Under the pieces are notes generated by a model, which searched no databases, was not told the DNA's origin, and saw only the letters and a program-made list of their open reading frames with translations. DNA of 19,279 bases from Trueperaceae bacterium (GTDB lineage Bacteria > Deinococcota > Deinococci > Deinococcales > Trueperaceae), in contig JAABSI010000057.1 of assembly GCA_011390455.1 (NCBI GenBank), positions 1 through 19,279 of the forward strand, read 5' to 3'. Below are positions 13,775 through 19,279 of this stretch, one piece after another. How positions within the stretch are numbered: position 1 is the first letter of the stretch; every line of letters begins with the position of its first letter. The position numbers and the translations under genes are program-made.

Positions 13775-15448
13775 TCAGGTCACCAGCACCGGCACCTTCG
13801 AGGACCGCAGCACCCGCTCGAGCACCCCGCCGAGCACCGTCTCGAGCCACCGCGCGTAGCGGTGGCTCCCCATGAGGATCAGGTCGCAGCCGCGCTCCTC
13901 GGCCGTGGCGACGATCGCTTCGGCGACGGGGCCGGAGCGCTCGACGTAATCGGCGGTGACGCCGTGGCGCTCGAGGTACGTGCGCGCCTCGCCGAGCGTC
14001 GCCGCGGCCGTGCGCGCCAGGTCCGCGACCGTCAGGACGACGAGCGGAAGATCGCGCTTGGCGGCGAGGTAGGCGCCCGCGAAGAGCGCCGCTTGGCTCC
14101 GGGGTCCGCCGTCGTACGCGACGAGGCCCTTCGCGAGCTCGGTGGCTCCGGCGGGCACCGCCATGACCGCGCAGGGCGAGCGGCGCAGCAGCGTCATGAC
14201 GCCCGGCGCCAGCACGCCCGACGGCAGCAGCACGGGCGCGACGACCAGGTCCATCCAGGCGGCCCGCGCCAGCAGGGCGGGGATCGGTGCCCCCACCGCG
14301 ACGGTGAACTGGGCCGCGACCTCCGCCTCGCTGCACGCCGCGTCGAAGCGCGCGCGCAGCGCCGCGACCGTGGGCCCCTCGGCTTCGGCCGCGGACGCGA
14401 CCACGTGCACCGCGTACAGCCGCGAGCGCTCGCGCGTGGCCACGGCCAGGGCCTGGTCGACGGCCGCCCAGGCGGCCGGGTCGGCGTGCACCTGCACGAG
14501 CACGTCGTCGGCCAAGGCGGCCTCGTCGGCGTCGCCGCGGCGGCGCGCCACCGACTCGAGCACCGCGTCGCGCGCCGCGCTCGGGCCGGCGCCGCGCTCG
14601 TCCTGCGAGCGCCCCACCGCCTCGGCGACGGACTCCGGTGGCAGCACGACCCCCAGGTCGTCGATCAGCTTGCCGCGGTGCTCCGACAGCCACAGGTAGA
14701 GGTCGGTCTCGGTGCGCCCCTCGAACCCGCGCAGCAACGCCCGGGCGCGCACCCGCTCGACCACGGGGACGTAGATCGCGTCGTACCAATGGGCGACCGC
14801 TTCGGGGTACGGGACCTCGCGGTCCTGGTCGAGCCCCATGAAGTAGCGGTGGACGTCGATGTGCTCGAGCAGCCGCGCGAACGAGCCGGGGATGGTGGTG
14901 CGCACGTCGGCCTCGGGGCGCAGGCGGTCGAGCTCGGTGCGCTCCAGGAACGCCGCGTGCTCCTCGGCGACGATCAGGTCGTCGGGCGACGCGTCGGCGG
15001 CGAGCGGGACGCGGGCGTGCACGGGCGTCACGTACGCCTGGATGAACTTGGCCCCCAGCTGGCGCGCGACCGACACGCGGTGGTTGCCGTCGCGCACGAA
15101 GTACGCGTCGCCGATCCGGTAGAGGTCGACGGGCGGGGTTCCGGCGAGGCCGGTCATGGCCATGCGCACCCCCACCCAACGCGCCTTGTCGGCGTCGGTG
15201 CGGGGGAGGAACTCGCGGGTGAAGTCCTGGGTGCGGCCGACGCTGCCGACGATCGCATCGAGCGGGACGTCCTCGAGCACGTTCGTCGGCGTCTCCACCG
15301 CGTGCAACCGGCGGCGCACCTCGTCGTACGAGAGGAGCGGCGCCTCGCGCCCCGACAGCGCGGCGAGCACCTCGGCCAGACCGGCACGCCGCCGCGCCCG
15401 CAGGAAGTCCTGCACCGCGTCGACGGAGGTGTGGGGTTCGCTCGTCAC
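13775..15448 (-). CDS. ParB-like domain fused to tandem universal-stress domains
   Basis: The 557-residue, apparently cytosolic protein has an N-terminal ParB/sulfiredoxin-like domain (about residues 55-145) with the diagnostic stretch YFVRDGNHRVSVARQLGAKF (D120-R124 DGNHR), a conserved helical middle (GRTETDLYLWLSEHR) and two UspA-like domains. The last one ends ILMGSHRYARWLETVLGGVLERVL...VPVLV. ATP-binding Usps have G-x2-G-x9-G-(S/T) there; the second glycine and the Ser/Thr are missing, so nucleotide binding is doubtful. The first Usp copy is more degenerate. The start is GTG 15448, 6 nt below TACGAT; the ATG at 15481 would lie upstream of that promoter. Such fusions occur, as I recall, in Chloroflexi-like genomes. 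The function may be stress signalling or nucleotide-dependent regulation; no chromosome-partition role is implied because the helix-turn-helix of ParB is absent. Confidence 0.87.
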   Translation of the reverse strand: MTSEPHTSVDAVQDFLRARRRAGLAEVLAALSGREAPLLSYDEVRRRLHAVETPTNVLEDVPLDAIVGSVGRTQDFTREFLPRTDADKARWVGVRMAMTGLAGTPPVDLYRIGDAYFVRDGNHRVSVARQLGAKFIQAYVTPVHARVPLAADASPDDLIVAEEHAAFLERTELDRLRPEADVRTTIPGSFARLLEHIDVHRYFMGLDQDREVPYPEAVAHWYDAIYVPVVERVRARALLRGFEGRTETDLYLWLSEHRGKLIDDLGVVLPPESVAEAVGRSQDERGAGPSAARDAVLESVARRRGDADEAALADDVLVQVHADPAAWAAVDQALAVATRERSRLYAVHVVASAAEAEGPTVAALRARFDAACSEAEVAAQFTVAVGAPIPALLARAAWMDLVVAPVLLPSGVLAPGVMTLLRRSPCAVMAVPAGATELAKGLVAYDGGPRSQAALFAGAYLAAKRDLPLVVLTVADLARTAAATLGEARTYLERHGVTADYVERSGPVAEAIVATAEERGCDLILMGSHRYARWLETVLGGVLERVLRSSKVPVLVT

Positions 15449-15454
15449 GGGGGC

Positions 15455-15460
15455 ATCGTA
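15455..15460 (-). promoter_or_regulatory. -10 box TACGAT, leaderless GTG start at 15448
   Basis: On the minus strand TACGAT is followed by exactly 6 nt and GTG. It fixes the start of the ParB/Usp fusion and is divergent from the metG promoter about 60 bp away. Confidence 0.6.
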
Positions 15461-15518
15461 GCGCTGGAACCCCGTGGGCACGGCTCCAGCGGGAAGGACG
15501 CCGCCCGTGCCCGGGTGC

Positions 15519-15524
15519 TATCCT
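15519..15524 (+). promoter_or_regulatory. extended -10 box of the metG transcript
   Basis: TATCCT is preceded by TGC (extended -10 TGn) and followed by exactly 6 nt and an ATG at 15531. The transcript should begin at or near that ATG, giving metG a leader of about 129 nt. Confidence 0.6.
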
Positions 15525-15530
15525 CCCGCC

Positions 15531-15572
15531 ATGACGCGCCGTTCGATGCCGAGTCGCCCCGCCACCGCCTGA
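15531..15572 (+). CDS. putative leaderless 13-codon leader ORF of metG
   Basis: The ORF encodes MTRRSMPSRPATA and stops at 15570-15572. It lies at the position where the other leaderless genes in this window start (TANNNT-N6-ATG). It contains two Met codons (1 and 6) and is followed by a terminator-like hairpin before metG, so it could be a sensor of Met-tRNA supply. No purine-rich ribosome site exists upstream, so it would be translated only as a leaderless message. A chance ORF cannot be excluded. Confidence 0.4.
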   Translation: MTRRSMPSRPATA

Positions 15573-15597
15573 CGGACCTCGTCGTCGGGCCGGACGG

Positions 15598-15626
15598 GGC
15601 GTCGCGCGAGCGGCGCCTTTCGTTTT
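15598..15626 (+). terminator. attenuator-like hairpin in the metG leader
   Basis: An 8-bp stem with one G-T pair (15598-15605 with 15610-15617) closes on GCGA, a GNRA tetraloop, and is followed by TTTCGTTTT (15618-15626), the shape of an intrinsic terminator. It sits 34 nt before the metG start, inside the transcript. A competing pairing CGCCCCG (15555-15561) with CGGGGCG (15595-15601) would use part of its left arm and could act as antiterminator. The alternating structures suggest regulated read-through. Confidence 0.55.
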
Positions 15627-15659
15627 GCCCAGTTGCACCCCCATGGAGGACCCACCCGC

Positions 15660-17573
15660 ATGACCGAGCCGACCCGCGCCGCGTACTACGCGACGACCCC
15701 GATCTTCTACGTCAACGCCGCCCCCCACATCGGGCACGCGTACACGACGATCCTCGTGGACGTCGTCACGCGCTTCCACCGACTCAAAGGCGACGACGTC
15801 CACTTCCTCACCGGCACCGACGAGCACGGCGAGAAGGTCGCCAAGGCCGCCGCCGCCGCCGATCAGACGCCGCAGGCGTACGTCGACGACATATCGGGCC
15901 AGTTCCGGGCGACGTGGGACCGGCTGGGGATCGGCTACGACGGCTTCATCCGCACCACCGACCCCGCCCACCGCACCGTCGTGCAGGACGTGCTGCAGCG
16001 GGTCTACGACAACGGCGACATCTTCTACGGCGAGTACTCGGGGCTCTACTGCGTGGGCGCCGAGCGCTTCGTGACCGAGAAGGAGCTCGTCGACGGTAAA
16101 TGCCCCGATTCCGACGACCCGCCGGAGCTGCGCGTCGAGGCCAACTACTTCTTCCGCATGGAGAAGTACCGGCCCTGGCTGCGCGAGACGATCGAGGCCA
16201 ACCCCGGCCTCATCCGCCCCGAGCGCTACCGCAACGAGGTGCTCGCGATGCTGCGCGAGCCGATCGGCGACCTCTCGATCAGCCGCCCGCGGGCGCGCGT
16301 GCCCTGGGGCATCCCACTCCCCTGGGACGAGGAGCACGTCACCTACGTCTGGTTCGACGCCTTGATCAACTACTGGTCGCACCTGGTCGCCCACGGCACC
16401 GAGAAGCGCTATTGGCCGGCGGTCAACCACTTCATCGCCAAGGACATCCTCAAGCCGCACGGGGTTTTCTGGCCCACGATGCTCAAGGCCGCCGGCATCC
16501 CGCTCTACGACCACCTGAACGTGCACGGCTACTGGCTGGCCGACGAGCGCAAGATGAGCAAGTCGCTCGGCAACGTCGTGCGCCCGCTCGACCTGCACGA
16601 GAAGTACGGCAACGACGCCTTCCGCTACTTCCTGATGCGCGACATGAGCTTCGGGCTCGACGCCTCCTTCCACGAGGCGGGCATCGCCGAGCGGATCAAC
16701 TCGGACCTGGCGAACGACCTCGGGAACCTGCTCAACCGCACGTTGGGGATGCTCGGCCGCTACACGGACGGGACCGTCCCCGCGTTCGGTCCGCTCGAGC
16801 CGGCCGACGAGGCGCTGCGCGACGCCTTCCTGGCGCTGCCCGACGCGGTCACCGCGCACTTCGAGCAACTGCACTTCGATCGTGCGCTCGAAGAGGTGAT
16901 GGCGGCGGTGCGCAAGGCGAACAAGTACGTCGCCGACCAGCAGCCGTGGACGCTCGCCAAGGACCCGGCGAACGCCGAGCGCCTGGGCACGGTGCTGCGC
17001 TCGGTCGTCGAGGCGCTGCGGGTCGCCTCGGTGCTGCTCGAGCCGGTGCTCACCACCAAGGCGCGCGAACTGCGCGCCCAACTCGGGCTCGACGACGCCC
17101 CGGCCACCCTCGACGACGCCCGTCGCTGGGACGGCGCGCCCGCAGGCATCGCGACCCGCCCCGGCGAGCCGCTCTTCCCGCGCATCGACCTCGAGGCGCT
17201 CGCCGAGGCGATCGCGGCGCCGACCGAGCCGCCGCTCGAACACAAGAGCGAGGTCACGATCGACGACTTCGCCAAGCTCGAGTTCCGGGTCGCCACCGTC
17301 CAGCACGTCGAAGCGCACCCCAAGGCCGACAAGCTGCTGGTCCTCACCGTCAAGGTCGGCCCCGAGACCCGAACCATCGTCTCGGGCATCAAGGCCCACT
17401 ACACGCCCGAGCAGCTGATCGGCAAGAAGGTCGTGGTCGTCGCCAACCTCAAGCCGGTCAAGCTCCGCGGCGTCGAGTCGCAAGGGATGATCCTGGCGGC
17501 CGAGAGCGCCGATGGGGAGCTGGCCGTCACCACCCTCGACCGAGATCTGGCGGACGGGTCCGAGGTGCGCTGA
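15660..17573 (+). CDS. metG: methionyl-tRNA synthetase
   Basis: Cytosolic class I synthetase that charges tRNA-Met, including the initiator. The 637-residue protein starts at ATG 15660, behind GGAGGA (15645-15650); the in-frame ATG at 15633 gives an unrelated extension and lies before that site. Motifs: APHIGHAYT (HIGH at 23-26), FLTGTDEHGEKV (49-60), WGIPLPWDEEHVTYVWFDALINY (216-238) and KMSKS (298-302). The anticodon-binding helical domain follows, then a C-terminal Trbp/EMAPII-like tRNA-binding domain (about 531-637) with KLEFRVATV and HPKADKLL. The connective-peptide knuckle that binds zinc in Thermus MetRS keeps C131 and C148, but the second positions are A134 and S151, so zinc binding is probably lost or altered. 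The leader carries a possible attenuator and mini-ORF. Confidence 0.98.
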   Translation: MTEPTRAAYYATTPIFYVNAAPHIGHAYTTILVDVVTRFHRLKGDDVHFLTGTDEHGEKVAKAAAAADQTPQAYVDDISGQFRATWDRLGIGYDGFIRTTDPAHRTVVQDVLQRVYDNGDIFYGEYSGLYCVGAERFVTEKELVDGKCPDSDDPPELRVEANYFFRMEKYRPWLRETIEANPGLIRPERYRNEVLAMLREPIGDLSISRPRARVPWGIPLPWDEEHVTYVWFDALINYWSHLVAHGTEKRYWPAVNHFIAKDILKPHGVFWPTMLKAAGIPLYDHLNVHGYWLADERKMSKSLGNVVRPLDLHEKYGNDAFRYFLMRDMSFGLDASFHEAGIAERINSDLANDLGNLLNRTLGMLGRYTDGTVPAFGPLEPADEALRDAFLALPDAVTAHFEQLHFDRALEEVMAAVRKANKYVADQQPWTLAKDPANAERLGTVLRSVVEALRVASVLLEPVLTTKARELRAQLGLDDAPATLDDARRWDGAPAGIATRPGEPLFPRIDLEALAEAIAAPTEPPLEHKSEVTIDDFAKLEFRVATVQHVEAHPKADKLLVLTVKVGPETRTIVSGIKAHYTPEQLIGKKVVVVANLKPVKLRGVESQGMILAAESADGELAVTTLDRDLADGSEVR

Positions 17574-17585
17574 CCCGCGCGGACC

Positions 17586-17616
17586 GCGTCGCGGCGCGTC
17601 GCGGCGCGTCGCGACG
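17586..17616 (+). repeat. three tandem 10-bp units after metG
   Basis: GCGTCGCGGC is repeated three times without spacers (17586-17615; the last unit has one substitution, G to A). The final unit creates a 7-bp hairpin (17597-17603 with 17610-17616), which may serve as the 3' end of the metG transcript. There is no T-tract. Confidence 0.6.
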
Positions 17617-17667
17617 AGTGAAACCGGGCCCGTTCGCGCGCTCCGCCATGCGCCATGATCGCGTCCG

Positions 17668-19206
17668 ATGACGCAAGCGGTCGCGGTCATGCTCTTCACG
17701 GCGATCTCGCTCGGCGCGTGGGCGCTGGTGGCGCAGACCTGGCGCCTCGGCCGCCGACCCGGCGCCGGCGTGTTCGTGGCGATGGGGCTGGCGCTCGCGC
17801 TGCTCGCGACCGTGGCGCTGATCCAGGCCGTGGTGGCCGGGACCGCGCCCACCGAGGCGCTCGTGCGCGCGCAGATGGCGCTGCGCTCCTTGACGCCCGC
17901 GATCTGGCTCGCCGCGCTGCTGCGCTGGGCGGCGCCGCCCTTCGTCCGGCGGCCCGGTTGGACCATCGCGGCGCTCGTCGCGCCGGCCGCCTTCTTCGCG
18001 ATCGCCGCGCTCGCGACCCCGATCGGCGGCCCCATGCTCACCTCGGTCGCCCGCTCGCTCGAGACGCCGTGGACCGTGCAGGTCGTCCCCGGTCCCTGGG
18101 CCGACTGGGGCGTCTTCCCGTACGGGATCGGGCAGCTGGCGCTCGCGGTCGCGGTGATCGTGGCGACCCCGCTGCGCGGGCGCGGCATCGGGCGCGCGGC
18201 CCGTACCGGCTGGCTCGTGGCGACCGTGCTCGCGCTGCTCGCCTCGGTCCTCAACGTGGTCGGCCTCAGCCCGACGCCCGGGTACACGAGCACCACCTTC
18301 GCGCTGGGCGTGATGGTGGCGGTGCTGCACGCCACGTTGGCGACGACGCCGGCGTTCGCGCGGCGCGAGGTCGCGTTCCGCGCGGCGTTCGACTCGATGC
18401 ACGAACCGGCGCTGGTCGTGGGCGCCGACGGCGGCGTCCTCGAGGCCAACCCGGCCGCGGAGCGGCTGTTGGGCGATGGGGGCACCCTCCAGGGCGCGAG
18501 CCTGATGGGCGTCGCGCCGCAGCTCGAGATCGCGCGCCGACGCTCCGGCACCGGCACGCCGCGCGAGGAGCTCGCCGGCGACCTCGCCGGCTTCGAGGCG
18601 AGCGTCGCCACCGCACGCGCCGGCATCGGCGTGGGGCCTGCGACGGTGCTCGTGCTCCACGACCGGCGTGCGGAGCAGGCCCACGCGGCCCAGCTGCTCG
18701 AGCGTTCGCAGCGCGACCCGCTCACCGGCGCCGTCAACCGGCTCGGCTTCGCCGCCGCCTTCGCGCGCGCGCTCGCCGCCGCGCGCGGGCGTCCGGTCGC
18801 GCTCGCCTACATCGACCTCGACGGCTTCAAGGAGGTCAACGACCGCCTCGGGCACGCGGCGGGCGACGAGGTGCTGGTCGAGGTCGCCCACCGGTTGAGC
18901 GCGGTCGTGCGCGACGGCGACGTCGTCGCCCGGCTCGGTGGCGACGAGTACGCGCTGGTGCTGGTCGACGTCACCCCGGAGGTCCTCGCCAACGTGGCCG
19001 GGAGGGCCGCGGACGCCGTCCGCCGGCCGATCGCGACCCGTGCCGGCGAGGTGCGCGTCGACGCCAGCGTCGGCCTCGCGACGGCGCCGCACGATGGGAC
19101 GACGCTCGACCAGGTGCTGCACGCGGCCGACGCCCGGATGTACCGGCAGAAGCACGCGCGGCCCGAGCGGGGGGCGGTCGGCGAGGAGCGACGGCGGCCG
19201 GCGTAG
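17668..19206 (+). CDS. membrane-bound PAS-GGDEF diguanylate cyclase
   Basis: Makes the second messenger cyclic-di-GMP from two GTP. The 512-residue protein has an N-terminal membrane region of about seven hydrophobic helices (residues 1-230), resembling the 7TM sensor module of histidine kinases and cyclases. A PAS-like domain follows (about 235-335; FDSMHEPALVVGADGGVLEANPAAERLL). The GGDEF domain (about 345-495) shows RDPLTGAVNRLGF, YIDLDGFKEVNDRLGHAAGDEVL and the active loop GGDEY (424-428), Y replacing F as in many active enzymes. The inhibitory I-site RxxD (R415, D418) sits exactly five residues before the loop, so product inhibition is expected. No EAL domain is present. The start ATG 17668 has no Shine-Dalgarno site; a poor -10 CATGAT lies 8 nt upstream. 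Confidence 0.94.
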   Translation: MTQAVAVMLFTAISLGAWALVAQTWRLGRRPGAGVFVAMGLALALLATVALIQAVVAGTAPTEALVRAQMALRSLTPAIWLAALLRWAAPPFVRRPGWTIAALVAPAAFFAIAALATPIGGPMLTSVARSLETPWTVQVVPGPWADWGVFPYGIGQLALAVAVIVATPLRGRGIGRAARTGWLVATVLALLASVLNVVGLSPTPGYTSTTFALGVMVAVLHATLATTPAFARREVAFRAAFDSMHEPALVVGADGGVLEANPAAERLLGDGGTLQGASLMGVAPQLEIARRRSGTGTPREELAGDLAGFEASVATARAGIGVGPATVLVLHDRRAEQAHAAQLLERSQRDPLTGAVNRLGFAAAFARALAAARGRPVALAYIDLDGFKEVNDRLGHAAGDEVLVEVAHRLSAVVRDGDVVARLGGDEYALVLVDVTPEVLANVAGRAADAVRRPIATRAGEVRVDASVGLATAPHDGTTLDQVLHAADARMYRQKHARPERGAVGEERRRPA

Positions 19207-19229
19207 CGCTCGCGTCACGGCACCGGGCA

Positions 19230-19248
19230 TAGGTTCCGGACCGGAGGT
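19230..19248 (+). promoter_or_regulatory. -10 box and ribosome site of the next gene
   Basis: TAGGTT (19230-19235) and GGAGGT (19243-19248) precede the ATG at 19255 by 19 and 6 nt. The transcript would have a very short leader containing just the ribosome site. Confidence 0.5.
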
Positions 19249-19254
19249 ACGACC

Positions 19255-19279
19255 ATGCACCGTTCCGCGCCCGTCCGTT
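19255..19279 (+). CDS. start of an unidentified gene, cut by window end
   Basis: ATG 19255 with a good ribosome site opens a frame reading MHRSAPVR before the window ends. A basic N-terminus fits many proteins, including secreted ones, but nothing can be assigned from eight codons. Confidence 0.5.

Noticed and set aside
15449..15481. ATG 15481 as the start of the ParB/Usp protein
   Set aside because: It lies upstream of the TACGAT-N6-GTG promoter/start signal, so it would not be in a leaderless transcript, and the added residues show no conservation-like character.
17586..17616. Tandem 10-bp units after metG as a CRISPR or replication iteron array
   Set aside because: Only three short contiguous units with no spacers, no cas genes and no replication genes nearby; a local slippage repeat or 3' hairpin is simpler.
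13656..18737. A 1693-codon open frame on the minus strand across the ParB/Usp gene, metG and the GGDEF gene
   Set aside because: It covers real, motif-rich genes on the other frames and translates to Arg/Gly/Pro-rich sequence with no domain; such frames arise from third-position GC bias.

Overview
This is a GC-rich, gene-dense bacterial chromosome segment with typical housekeeping content; I see no insertion sequence, phage gene, CRISPR array, rRNA or convincing tRNA. The prolyl-tRNA synthetase (archaeal/eukaryote-like class) and the methionyl-tRNA synthetase (with a C-terminal EMAPII-like domain) read from memory as close to the Thermus/Deinococcus proteins. Many genes start directly below a TANNNT -10 box with no Shine-Dalgarno site, the leaderless style described for Deinococcus. 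A Deinococcota member is therefore likely, possibly outside the genus Deinococcus; this is inference.

Layout. 1-740: 3' part of a branched-chain aminotransferase (+), closed by a 16-bp hairpin shared with the convergent MOSC gene (-). 1452-3718: MOSC and an EamA transporter diverge; then an uncharacterised 155-residue protein and an HpcH/HpaI aldolase (+). 3719-4620: no large gene, but a minus-strand group of very small ORFs with good ribosome sites, its own promoter and an internal intrinsic terminator. 4625-6438: proS and a small downstream gene (-). 6538-10496: a DCC thiol oxidoreductase and a 1135-residue lipoprotein metzincin protease (+). 10616-13759: a tightly overlapping three-gene redox operon (GlpA-like FAD/[2Fe-2S] enzyme, NAD/FAD oxidoreductase, DUF1667 protein). 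13775-15448: a ParB-like/universal-stress fusion (-). 15531-17573: metG with a structured leader. 17668-19206: a membrane PAS-GGDEF diguanylate cyclase. 19255-end: the first codons of another gene.

How it fits together. Most genes are independent units rather than one pathway; only the redox trio is clearly an operon, with probable coupling between proS and its small follower. The least ordinary features are (1) a metG leader with a leaderless 13-codon ORF followed by a terminator-like hairpin, (2) the small-ORF transcription unit at 3830-4580, (3) parallel loss of half of the expected zinc ligands in both ProRS and MetRS, and (4) six start codons placed exactly 6 nt after a -10 box. All calls come from reading the sequence; no database search was run.
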